A stretch of 15,336 bases of DNA from Paratractidigestivibacter sp963649365. Its GTDB lineage: Bacteria > Actinomycetota > Coriobacteriia > Coriobacteriales > Atopobiaceae. The DNA lies in assembly GCA_963649365.1 (NCBI GenBank), contig CAVJHQ010000055.1:1-15336 (forward strand), read 5' to 3'. Positions 1 to 6,882 of the stretch are shown one piece after another. Each line of letters opens with the position of its first letter. Within the stretch, counting starts at the first letter, position 1. Both the position numbers and the translations under genes were made by a program. Under the pieces are notes generated by a model. It ran no database searches. It had not been told where the DNA came from and was given only the letters and a program-made list of their open reading frames with translations.

Positions 1-352
1 GCGCGGTGGTCTTGAGCTCGGGGCGCATCTGGCAGATGGTGCGCAGGAAGCTGTAGAGGGGCACGCCCGGCACCTCGACGGGCGCCTGGTAAGAGAGGAA
101 GATGCCGGCGAGGCTGCGCTTGTCGGCGGTCGCGTCGGTAAGGTCGGCGCCGGCGAACTCGATGGAGCCGCTGGTCACGCGGTAGGTCGGGTCGCCCATG
201 ATCACATGGCCGAGCGTGGACTTGCCCGCGCCGTTCGGGCCCATGAGGACGTGGCACTCGCCCTCGGCGACGGCCAGGTCGATGCCGTGAAGGATGGGCT
301 TATCCTCGGTCCCCGCCGAGACGCCGCTCACGTTCAGAAGCGCTGCTGACAT
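1..352 (-). CDS. sufC: SufC, Fe-S cluster assembly ATPase (5' part only)
   Basis: This is the first 117 codons of a minus-strand gene that runs off the left edge. The protein is the ABC-type ATPase of the SUF Fe-S cluster assembly machinery; in known systems it works with SufB and SufD in the cytoplasm. Seen: start ATG at 352-350 with an AAGGAG ribosome site just upstream, Walker A GPNGAGKST at residues 38-46, and a Q-loop segment LSYQAPVEVPGVP at 87-98. The phrase PVE-PGV after the Q-loop is typical of SufC and distinguishes it from transporter ATPases. The signature motif, Walker B and the rest lie outside the window, as would sufB/sufD. A perfect -10 hexamer lies 73 nt upstream, so sufC may be the first gene of its operon here. 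Confidence 0.9.
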   Translation of the reverse strand, partial: MSAALLNVSGVSAGTEDKPILHGIDLAVAEGECHVLMGPNGAGKSTLGHVIMGDPTYRVTSGSIEFAGADLTDATADKRSLAGIFLSYQAPVEVPGVPLYSFLRTICQMRPELKTTA

Positions 353-424
353 TCTCTCTCCTTATATAAGTGCGCGCGGTGCGCCCGCGCCTGCGATGCC
401 GTTAATTCACAGTAGCGAGTAGGG

Positions 425-430
425 ATTATA
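425..430 (-). promoter_or_regulatory. Candidate -10 box for sufC
   Basis: Read on the minus strand, positions 430-425 spell TATAAT, a perfect -10 hexamer in a GC-rich spacer upstream of sufC. No good -35 hexamer lies 16-18 nt further upstream, which suggests an activator-dependent or weak promoter. The inverted repeat at 456-482 begins just beyond the expected -35 position. Confidence 0.45.
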
Positions 431-455
431 CGGCAAGCGGCGCGCGCCCGGTCCA

Positions 456-482
456 TAAATACCCCTCATTCGGGGGGATTTA
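456..482. promoter_or_regulatory. Inverted repeat, possible operator in the sufC/MFS divergent spacer
   Basis: The arms are TAAATACCCC (456-465) and GGGGGATTTA (473-482), with a short centre. The outer TAAAT/ATTTA pairs perfectly, one A/G mismatch follows, then four C-G pairs. It stands out as an AT-edged palindrome in very GC-rich DNA. It lies next to the expected -35 region of the sufC promoter and could also act on the gene to the right. I cannot assign a regulator; the sequence is not one I recognise as a standard IscR or SufR site. Confidence 0.4.
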
Positions 483-486
483 GAGA

Positions 487-558
487 CGGCGGCGCGCGGC
501 GGGCGGTTGCACGGCTCGGCGGCGCGCGGCGATCGGTTACGCGGCCCGGCGGCTCGCC
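487..558. repeat. 30-bp imperfect tandem repeat, about 2.4 copies
   Basis: Two 30-bp units (487-516 and 517-546) and a partial third (547-558) follow head to tail. Each begins CGGCGGCGCGCGGCG and continues with a GGTT-centred block; the two full copies differ at a few positions. It lies in non-coding DNA between the sufC promoter and the MFS gene. Confidence 0.6.
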
Positions 559-593
559 CCATCACCCCGGTCCTTCTCCCTTGGGAAGAGGCC

Positions 594-599
594 TATAAT
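594..599 (+). promoter_or_regulatory. Candidate -10 box for the MFS gene
   Basis: TATAAT on the plus strand, 127 nt upstream of the MFS start codon. The -35 region is poor. If used, it gives a leader of about 120 nt that contains the two palindromes at 622-650. Confidence 0.4.
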
Positions 600-621
600 C
601 GCGTTTGTTCGTATTCCGGCG

Positions 622-650
622 ATAAGGAACGCCTTATGTTCATGTACATG
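622..650. promoter_or_regulatory. Two adjacent palindromes in the MFS leader
   Basis: ATAAGG (622-627) and CCTTAT (632-637) form a perfect inverted repeat around four bases. Three bases later comes the perfect 10-bp palindrome CATGTACATG (641-650). Both lie just downstream of the candidate -10 box, a typical place for a repressor to bind. No regulator gene adjoins, so the controlling protein is unknown. Confidence 0.35.
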
Positions 651-726
651 TTTGAGAGCAGCGCGATCTGACGCGGGGCGCGCTTCCCCCGACCCGACGG
701 AACCGTGCCCCTAGGAGCTCGCAAAC

Positions 727-1977
727 ATGAAATTCCTTACCTCGCCCACGCGACGCATCGTCGCGATCAACTTCTTTATGATGTTCGCCGTCCAGTCGGT
801 GTACTTCATCGGCATCATCGGCTGCGCCACCTACGTGCTCTCCGCCGGGGCCCTCGAGGTCTCGGCGCTCGTCTTCCTCATGAACCTGGCGATCGTGCTG
901 GGAAACCTGGCCGGCGGGCCGGTGATCGACCGGGTGGGGCCGCGCAAGACCCTGCTCGTCGCGCTCGCGGCCATCTCGGCGACCGGCTTCGCGGGCTGGC
1001 TCATCCCGGTGAGCTACCCCGTGCTCGCGTTCGCGTCTCTTGCCATCGGGGTCTTCTTCGGCTCGGGGACGACCGCGGTGGACGCCTACCCGCGCTTCTT
1101 TACCGAGGACGCCGGGCACCTGGCGCGCATGAACGGCCTGAACCAGATGGCGACCGGCGCCTCCGTGATCGTGGGGCCGGCGCTCGCGGGCTGGATCGCC
1201 ACGTGGGCGCCGCACCAGTGCGTGTTCGCGCTGGAGGCCTTCGCGCCGATCCTTGCGATCGTGGTCACGTGGGCCACGCGCGAGCAGCTTGCCAAGCCTG
1301 TTCCCGAGGAGGGCGGCGACGCCGCGGCCGAGGACGGGGCCGGCGGCCCCGGCGACGGCGGCCCCGGCGACGGCGAGAAGGGCGGCTTCTTCCGCGAGCT
1401 CGCCGAGGGCGCGCGCATCGTCTTCGGGCGCAGGGAGCTGCGGGTCCTTCTCGTCATCGGGTTCCTCGGGCTCTTTGCCTACGGCGCGTTCGACTCGCTC
1501 GAGTCGCTCTTCTACCGCGACGTGCTGCGCGTGGGGTCCGACTGGATGGGGTGGCTCTCGTCCATCTCGGGCATCGGCGGCACCGCGGGGTCGCTGCTCG
1601 TGCTCAAGATCCCGAAGAAGCGCTTCTCGACGTGGCTGCTCGCGGCGTCGCTTCTGGTCCTCGGCGCAGGCTCGATGATCTACACCGGCACGAACATCGC
1701 GCCGGTGGCCGCGGTGGGGCAGCTCGTCTGCGGCGTGGGGTACGGCGCGCTCGCGCCCATCCGCACGACCCTCATGCAGCAGCGCTGCGAGCCCGGAAAC
1801 GTCGGGCGCGTCGCCTCGCTCATGCGCGTGGGCATGAACTCCGCGGGCACGATCCCGCTGCTGTTCGCGCCGGCGCTCGCGGACGCCTTCGGCGTGCAGG
1901 CGGTTCTCTTCGGCGCCTCGGTCATGGCGGCGGCCGTGGGCGGCTTCTTCATGATGCGTTTTCGCCGCGAAGCGTAA
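727..1977 (+). CDS. MFS transporter
   Basis: This is a 416-residue integral membrane protein of the major facilitator superfamily. It probably moves a small molecule across the cytoplasmic membrane; the substrate cannot be read from the sequence. Seen: many hydrophobic helices, consistent with the usual 12; a motif-A-like loop GGPVIDRVGPRKTLL at residues 63-77 between helices 2 and 3; and a hydrophilic central loop at about 184-222 between the two six-helix halves. That loop is glycine-rich and contains GGPGD twice in tandem (206-215). The start ATG has AGGAG (713-717) nine bases upstream. The next gene follows 184 nt later in the same direction. Antibiotic or metabolite efflux is possible but unproven. 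Confidence 0.85.
   Translation: MKFLTSPTRRIVAINFFMMFAVQSVYFIGIIGCATYVLSAGALEVSALVFLMNLAIVLGNLAGGPVIDRVGPRKTLLVALAAISATGFAGWLIPVSYPVLAFASLAIGVFFGSGTTAVDAYPRFFTEDAGHLARMNGLNQMATGASVIVGPALAGWIATWAPHQCVFALEAFAPILAIVVTWATREQLAKPVPEEGGDAAAEDGAGGPGDGGPGDGEKGGFFRELAEGARIVFGRRELRVLLVIGFLGLFAYGAFDSLESLFYRDVLRVGSDWMGWLSSISGIGGTAGSLLVLKIPKKRFSTWLLAASLLVLGAGSMIYTGTNIAPVAAVGQLVCGVGYGALAPIRTTLMQQRCEPGNVGRVASLMRVGMNSAGTIPLLFAPALADAFGVQAVLFGASVMAAAVGGFFMMRFRREA
1342..1371 (+). repeat. Two tandem 15-bp units in the MFS central loop
   Basis: GGCGGCCCCGGCGAC occurs twice in a row (1342-1356 and 1357-1371). It is in frame and encodes GGPGD-GGPGD in the cytoplasmic linker between the halves of the MFS transporter. 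The unit is a multiple of three, so copy-number change would alter linker length without a frameshift. Confidence 0.75.
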
Positions 1978-2161
1978 CAGCCGGTTTTACAGTTCCTGCG
2001 GTAATCGGGGAAGGCGCGCCGGTCTGTGGGCGCGTTGGCTTACCATGGCCGTTGCCGCGCGCCGAGAAAGGGGGCCTCGCCTCTTGCGGGCGCGACGGCG
2101 CCTCGGCGAGGGCCGGCTGGGCCGCCCTCGGAACAACGCTATCGGAAAGGTCTCGCCCGAC

Positions 2162-3166
2162 GTGGAAGCTTGGAAGTCGTTCGGTAAGTTCATCGGTTCT
2201 CACCTGGCCTTTATTGCCCCCATCTGCGTCGCGATCGGGGTCCTGTTCCCCTCGCAGGTCTCGGTGCTCAAGCCCTTCGTCACCGCGCTCTTCGCCTTCA
2301 TGACGTTCCAGGGCGCGCTCGGGAACAACCTGCGCAACCTGCTCGACAGCTTCCGGCGCCCCGCGGCCATGCTCGTGACGCTCTTTATCTCCGTCGTGGC
2401 GATCCCGCTCTGCGCGTTCGCGCTCGGCAGCCTCTTCTTCGGCGACAACACGAACATCGTCCTCGGCATCGTCCTGGAGTACTCGGTGCCCGTGGCGGTC
2501 GTCTCGGCCATGTGGATCAACATGTTCGACGGCGACCTCTCGCAGGGCCTCGCGACCCTGCTCGTCGCCACGGTGATCGCCCCCGTGACCATCCCGCTCA
2601 CGCTCAAGCTCCTGCTCGGGCGCTCGGTGGAGGTCGACGCCGTGGGCATGATGGTCGACATGCTCGTAGAGATCGCGCTGCCGGCCTTCGCCGGCATGGT
2701 GGTCAACGACCTCACGCGCGGCTGGGCCAAGCGCGAGCTCTCGCCCGCGATCGCGCCGGCGGCCAAGATCGCGCTCGTGCTCGTGATCCTCTCGAACTCG
2801 ACCGCGGTCTCTCCGTACATGAAGCACCTGACCCCGCAGCTCGTGGGCGTGATGGTGTTCATCGCCCTCTTCGCGATGTCGGGGTACTTCTGGGGGCTTA
2901 TCGTCTCTCGCCTTTGGCGCCGCCCGCGCGAGACCCAGGTCACCATGACGTTCCAGACCGGCATGCGCAACATCTCCGCGGGCGCGGTCATCGCCGCGCA
3001 GTACTTCCCGGGCGAGACGATGTTCCCCGTGATCATCGGCACGCTCTTCCAGCAGGTGCTCGCGGCCTGCTTCGGCAGCTTCATGACGTGGCTTCTTGCC
3101 CGCGACGACGCCCGCGCGGCCCAGTCCGCGCCCTCTGCCCGCGACGGGTCGATGCTGCCGGAGTGA
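2162..3166 (+). CDS. BASS-family (bile acid:sodium symporter-like) transporter
   Basis: The 334-residue membrane protein matches the bile acid:Na+ symporter (BASS) family, a 10-helix fold whose bacterial members move organic anions. Seen: about nine or ten hydrophobic segments; MTFQGALGNNLRNL at 47-60; EYSVPVAVVSAMWINMFDGDLSQGLATLL at 106-134, which resembles the family's first crossover region; and TFQTGMRNISAGAVIA at 263-278, the conserved G-x-RN region of the second. I chose GTG at 2162. GGAAAGG lies upstream (2144-2150), and the longer open reading from ATG 2045 adds 39 Arg-rich residues with no ribosome site and no family resemblance. The length then fits the family. The substrate is unknown; bile acids are only the namesake. 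It follows the MFS gene in the same direction after 184 nt. Confidence 0.8.
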   Translation: MEAWKSFGKFIGSHLAFIAPICVAIGVLFPSQVSVLKPFVTALFAFMTFQGALGNNLRNLLDSFRRPAAMLVTLFISVVAIPLCAFALGSLFFGDNTNIVLGIVLEYSVPVAVVSAMWINMFDGDLSQGLATLLVATVIAPVTIPLTLKLLLGRSVEVDAVGMMVDMLVEIALPAFAGMVVNDLTRGWAKRELSPAIAPAAKIALVLVILSNSTAVSPYMKHLTPQLVGVMVFIALFAMSGYFWGLIVSRLWRRPRETQVTMTFQTGMRNISAGAVIAAQYFPGETMFPVIIGTLFQQVLAACFGSFMTWLLARDDARAAQSAPSARDGSMLPE

Positions 3167-3213
3167 GGTTGCCACGGCGGCTCCTTCTTGGCCCGTCCCC
3201 GTCTTTCAAGTCC

Positions 3214-3269
3214 GTACGGTAACGCGTGCGCGGCGCCCGCCCGCCGGCCCGCCGCGCACGCCGTACAAT
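3214..3269 (+). promoter_or_regulatory. GC-rich stem-loop and candidate -10 box upstream of gatC
   Basis: GCGTGCGCGGCG (3224-3235) and CGCCGCGCACGC (3250-3261) form a perfect 12-bp inverted repeat around 14 bases. Outside it, GTACG (3214-3218) and CGTAC (3262-3266) also pair. The right edge runs into TACAAT (3264-3269), a good -10 hexamer 35 nt upstream of gatC. No T-run follows, so a classic intrinsic terminator for the gene before is unlikely. The palindrome occupies where the -35 element should be. Confidence 0.5.
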
Positions 3270-3304
3270 GGCCAGGTTGATTCTTGTACCTGGAAGGAGC
3301 GCCT

Positions 3305-3616
3305 ATGGCACTCAGCGAGAAGGACGTGCGCGGCATCGCCGAGTACGCGAAGATCGCCTTGACCGAGGACGAGCTCAGCGAGATGACCGCCTACCTGAAC
3401 GACGCGGTCCAGATGCTCGAGCCCATCCTGCAGTACGACCTGCCCGACGTGGAGCCCACGTTCCACCCCATCGGCTCGCTCTCCAACGTGATGGGCGACG
3501 ACGTGCTCGAGCCCGAGCGCGACCTCGCCCTCGACGTCGCCCTTTCCAACGCGGGCAGCTCGCGCGAGCGTTATTTCCGCGTGCCGTCGATCCTCGGAGA
3601 GGGGAGTGAGGAGTAA
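3305..3616 (+). CDS. gatC: GatC, Asp/Glu-tRNA amidotransferase subunit C
   Basis: This is a 103-residue small subunit of GatCAB. The enzyme converts Asp-tRNA(Asn) and/or Glu-tRNA(Gln) to the amide form in bacteria lacking the direct synthetase. GatC wraps between GatA and GatB and stabilises them. Seen: the EYAKIALTEDELSEM segment near the N-terminus (13-27), VEPTFHP at 51-57, the late ALSNAGSSRERYFRVPSIL stretch, and a length normal for the family. The start ATG has GGAAGGAG five bases upstream; an upstream in-frame TTG at 3284 would include the ribosome site and is rejected. The stop codon overlaps the gatA start as TAATG, implying translational coupling. Confidence 0.95.
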   Translation: MALSEKDVRGIAEYAKIALTEDELSEMTAYLNDAVQMLEPILQYDLPDVEPTFHPIGSLSNVMGDDVLEPERDLALDVALSNAGSSRERYFRVPSILGEGSEE

Positions 3617-5130
3617 TGGCCCTGAACATCGACCAGCTCAGCGCCGCGGGAATCGCCGCCGGCGTCGCCGCGGGCGACTTTACCGCCACCGAGGTCGCTA
3701 AGGCCTCGCTCGACGCCATCGAGGCGCGCGAGGGCGGCGTCCAGGCGTTCCTGCAGGTCTCTCCCGAGCTCGCGCTCGACGCCGCCGCCAAGGTCGACGC
3801 CGACCGCGCGGCCGGCAAGCCCCTGCCCCCGCTCGCCGGCGTGCCCCTTGCCATCAAGGACAACATGAACCTCGTGGGCACGCGCACCACCTGCGCCTCC
3901 CGCATGCTCGAGGGCTACGAGAGCGTCTACACCGCCACCTGCGTCGAGCGCATGCTCGCAGCAGGCTGCCTGCCCATGGGCAAGGCCAACATGGACGAGT
4001 TCGCGTTCGGCTCCTCCACCGAGTCCTCCGCCTTCCACCGCACGAACAACCCCTGGGACACCGAGCGCGTCCCCGGCGGCTCCTCGGGCGGCTCGGCCGC
4101 GGCCGTCGCCGCCGGCGAGGTGGCGCTCGCCCTCGGCTCCGACACGGGCGGCTCCATCCGCCAGCCGGCCTCGCTCTGCGGCGTCGTGGGCATGAAGCCC
4201 ACCTACGGCGCGGTCTCCCGCTACGGCGTCGTGGCCTTCGGCTCCTCTCTTGACCAGGTCGGCCCCTTCGGCCGCACCGTCGAGGACGTGGCCCTGGCCA
4301 TGAACGCGCTCGTCGCCGCCGGCCACGACCCCTACGACTGCACGAGCCAGGACTGCCCGGTCGACTTCCTCGAGCACCTGAACGACTCCGTCGAGGGCAA
4401 GCGCGTGGGCGTCATCCCCGCCTTCATGGAGGCCGAGGGCCTCACGCCCGAGGTCCGCTCCGCCGTCGAGTCCGCCGCGAAGAAGCTCGAGGAGCAGGGC
4501 GCCGAGCTCGTCGAGGTCGACCTGCCGCACCTCGACGCCGCCATCTCGGCCTACTACGTCATCGGGCCCGCCGAGGCGTTCTCCAACCTCGCCCGCTTCG
4601 ACGGCATCCGCTACGGCTACCAGGAGGAAGGCTGCGCCAACCTCAACGACCAGAGCTCGCTCTCACGCGCGCACGGCTTCGGCGCCGAGGCCAAGCGCCG
4701 CCAGCTGCTGGGCGCCTACCTTCTCTCCTCCGGTGTGTACGACAAGTACTACTACGCCGCGCAGAAGGCCCGCACGCTCATCACGCAGGACTACGACGCC
4801 GCCTACGGCAAGGTCGACACGATCCTCATGCCGTCCTCCCCGCGCACCGCGTTCAAGTTCGGCGAGCTCTCCGACCCCACCCAGATGTACCTCTCCGACA
4901 TGTACACCATCTCGCTGAACATCTGCGGCAACGGCGGCATCTCGGTGCCGCTGGGCCTGGGCGCCGACTCCGGCCTGCCCGTCTCCGCGCAGCTCGTGGG
5001 CCCCGCGTTCAAGGACCGCCAGCTGCTCACGTTCGCCCGCGCGATCGAGCGCGGCTTCGCCGACGCCGCCACCGGGGCGCCCGCCCTGTCCGTCGCGCCC
5101 GACTTCGCCGGGAAGGGAGGCGAGCTGTAA
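3616..5130 (+). CDS. gatA: GatA, amidotransferase glutaminase subunit
   Basis: This 504-residue amidase-signature enzyme releases ammonia from glutamine and channels it to GatB. The Ser-cisSer-Lys triad is visible. Lys81 lies in GVPLAIKDN, the cis-Ser is Ser156 in GGSSGGSAAAVAAG (154-167), and the nucleophile is Ser180 in GSDTGGSIRQPAS (174-186). These sit two residues later than Lys79/Ser154/Ser178 of the Staphylococcus aureus enzyme, so the catalytic core is intact. Its start overlaps the gatC stop by one base and its stop overlaps the gatB start by one base (TAATG both times). Codon use is extremely G/C-rich: the line 4081-4140 is 51/60 G+C. It is a core housekeeping gene with nothing broken. 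Confidence 0.97.
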   Translation: MALNIDQLSAAGIAAGVAAGDFTATEVAKASLDAIEAREGGVQAFLQVSPELALDAAAKVDADRAAGKPLPPLAGVPLAIKDNMNLVGTRTTCASRMLEGYESVYTATCVERMLAAGCLPMGKANMDEFAFGSSTESSAFHRTNNPWDTERVPGGSSGGSAAAVAAGEVALALGSDTGGSIRQPASLCGVVGMKPTYGAVSRYGVVAFGSSLDQVGPFGRTVEDVALAMNALVAAGHDPYDCTSQDCPVDFLEHLNDSVEGKRVGVIPAFMEAEGLTPEVRSAVESAAKKLEEQGAELVEVDLPHLDAAISAYYVIGPAEAFSNLARFDGIRYGYQEEGCANLNDQSSLSRAHGFGAEAKRRQLLGAYLLSSGVYDKYYYAAQKARTLITQDYDAAYGKVDTILMPSSPRTAFKFGELSDPTQMYLSDMYTISLNICGNGGISVPLGLGADSGLPVSAQLVGPAFKDRQLLTFARAIERGFADAATGAPALSVAPDFAGKGGEL

Positions 5131-6776
5131 TGAAGAAGCTCTCCGAGGTCCTCGAGGACTGGGAGGCCGTCATCGGCCTCGAGATCCACACCGAGCTCAC
5201 CGCGCTCGACACGAAGATGTTCTGCAACTGCCGCCTCTCCCACGACGACGAGCCCAACGCCAACGTCTGCCCGGTCTGCCTGGGCCTTCCCGGCGCCCTG
5301 CCCGTGCCGAACAAGCGCGCCATCGAGTCCATCGTCAAGGCGGGTCTTGCCACCAACTGCGAGATCCAGAAGCACTCGATGTTCTACCGCAAGCACTACT
5401 TCTATCCGGACATGGCGAAGAACTTCCAGACCACGCAGGGGCCGGTCGCCTTCGCCATGTACGGCCACCTGGACCTCGAGGTCACCGGCCAGGGCGCGGC
5501 CGAGCGCCCCGACTGCGCGTTCGGCGCCGAGCAGGCCGATTCTCTTGCCTCCGCGTCCGCGGGCGCCGAGGGCCTCTCGACCTCGATGACGGCGACCATG
5601 CGCGAGGGCAACCAGCGCGCGGGGCACCTGGCCAGCTACGACGCCTCGAACATGCAGATGCCCGAGCGCCGCGCCGACGGCTCCTACACGGTGCCCATCC
5701 GCATCCTGCGCATCCACATGGAGGAGGACGCGGCGAAGATGGTCCACGTGGGCGGCGCCGAGGGCCGCATCACCGCCGCGGCCGAGTCGCTCGTGGACTA
5801 CAACCGCTGCGGCACGCCCCTCATCGAGCTTGTGACCGAGCCCGACCTGCGCACGCCCGAGGAGGCGCGCCTCTTTATGGAGAAGCTCCGCCAGACGTTC
5901 CTTACGCTGGGCATCTCCGACTGCTCCATGGAGAAGGGCTCCATGCGCTGCGACGGCAACGTGAGCCTGCGCCGCCGCGGCTCCACCAAGCTCGGCACGA
6001 AGACCGAGATGAAGAACCTCAACTCCTTCAAGAGCCTCCACGACGCCCTCGAGTACGAGATCTGCCGCCAGGCGGAGGTGCTCGAGGAGGGCGGCATCAT
6101 CTACCAGGAGACGCGCCACTGGGAGCCCTCGCGCCGCCGCACCGTGGTCATGCGCGTGAAGGAGACCGCCGACGACTACCGGCTCTTCCCGGACCCCGAC
6201 CTCGCGCCCTTCGACCTTACCGACGAGTTCATCGAGGCCGCCCGCGCGCAGATCCCGGAGCTGCCGGACGCCAAGCGCGACCGCTACATGGCCGACTTCG
6301 GCCTGAAGTCCGCCGACGCCGCCCAGCTTGCGGGCGACCCGGCCGTGGCCGCCTTCTTCGAGGAGGCCGTCGCCGGCGTGGACGCCAAGGTGGTGCCGAC
6401 CGTGGGCAACGTGATGGTCAACCTCGTCCCCAGCTACGACGCGCTCACGCCGGCGCAGGTGGCGTCCATCTCGGCGCTTCTCGCCGGCGACGCGATCACG
6501 TTCGCCCAGGCGCGCGAGGTGCTCGACCTGGTCAACGGCACCGACAAGGACCCCGAGAAGGTCGTGGACGAGAAGGGCATGCGCCAGGTCACCGACACCG
6601 GCGCGCTCGAGCCCATCGTCGACGAGGTCCTTGGGCGCTGCACCGACCAGGTCCAGCAGTACCGCGACGGCAACAAGAAGGTCCTCGGCTTCCTCGTGGG
6701 CCAGTGCATGAAGGCCGCCAAGGGCTCCGGCAACCCGAAGCTCTTCAACCAGCTCCTCGCGCAGAAGCTGGGGTAG
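5130..6776 (+). CDS. gatB: GatB, amidotransferase kinase/amidase subunit with a long insert
   Basis: This 548-residue subunit phosphorylates the misacylated Asp/Glu on tRNA and adds ammonia from GatA. Seen: VIGLEIHTEL at 14-23; metal-site cysteines C32/C34 and C47/C50 in FCNCRL...NVCPVCLGLPG; KHYFYPDMAKNFQ at 88-100; RIHMEEDAAKMVH at 194-206; the CDGNVS core; and a C-terminal YqeY/tail domain from about residue 400 on that ends NPKLFNQLLAQKLG. GatB proteins are usually about 475-500 residues. The extra length lies between LDLEVTG and TVPIRILRIHMEED (about residues 121-187). A GGGAGG ribosome site lies inside the end of gatA. The frame is continuous, so the insert is not an artefact of a frameshift. 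Confidence 0.96.
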   Translation: MKKLSEVLEDWEAVIGLEIHTELTALDTKMFCNCRLSHDDEPNANVCPVCLGLPGALPVPNKRAIESIVKAGLATNCEIQKHSMFYRKHYFYPDMAKNFQTTQGPVAFAMYGHLDLEVTGQGAAERPDCAFGAEQADSLASASAGAEGLSTSMTATMREGNQRAGHLASYDASNMQMPERRADGSYTVPIRILRIHMEEDAAKMVHVGGAEGRITAAAESLVDYNRCGTPLIELVTEPDLRTPEEARLFMEKLRQTFLTLGISDCSMEKGSMRCDGNVSLRRRGSTKLGTKTEMKNLNSFKSLHDALEYEICRQAEVLEEGGIIYQETRHWEPSRRRTVVMRVKETADDYRLFPDPDLAPFDLTDEFIEAARAQIPELPDAKRDRYMADFGLKSADAAQLAGDPAVAAFFEEAVAGVDAKVVPTVGNVMVNLVPSYDALTPAQVASISALLAGDAITFAQAREVLDLVNGTDKDPEKVVDEKGMRQVTDTGALEPIVDEVLGRCTDQVQQYRDGNKKVLGFLVGQCMKAAKGSGNPKLFNQLLAQKLG

Positions 6777-6790
6777 GGGAGAGGCCCGGG

Positions 6791-6855
6791 CGCACGGGCT
6801 CGCGGGCTCGTGCGTGAATGTGCGGCCGCGAATGCCCGGGCGCGAATGCCCGGCC
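6791..6855. repeat. Inverted repeat and three 14-bp tandem units between gatB and the sensor gene
   Basis: CGCACG (6791-6796) pairs with CGTGCG (6809-6814) around 12 bases and may form a weak hairpin after gatB, without a T-run. Directly after come three 14-bp units at 6814, 6828 and 6842: GTGAATGTGCGGCC, GCGAATGCCCGGGC and GCGAATGCCCGGCC. The block TGCGGCCG...CGGCCGCA (6821-6828 and 6850-6857) is also a perfect inverted repeat. The spacing places the array just before the sensor gene's ribosome site. Confidence 0.55.
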
Positions 6856-6882
6856 GCAGATATTCGAGAAGGGGTGAGCGCC

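Noticed and set aside
2045..2161. Upstream start (ATG 2045) for the BASS transporter
   Set aside because: It has no ribosome site, and the added 39 residues are Arg-rich and unlike the family; GTG 2162 has GGAAAGG upstream.
705..2303. A 532-codon plus-strand frame overlapping the MFS gene in another frame
   Set aside because: The translation is Arg/Ala-rich with no recognisable domain, whereas the 727-1977 frame has a proper ribosome site and MFS motifs.
1949..3175. A 408-codon minus-strand frame opposite the BASS transporter
   Set aside because: The product is a biased Arg/His/Glu/Asp string with no domain; the opposite strand encodes a coherent membrane protein.
3224..3261. Intrinsic terminator after the BASS gene
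   Set aside because: The stem is strong but no T-run follows, and it abuts a -10 box; a regulatory or promoter role is at least as likely.
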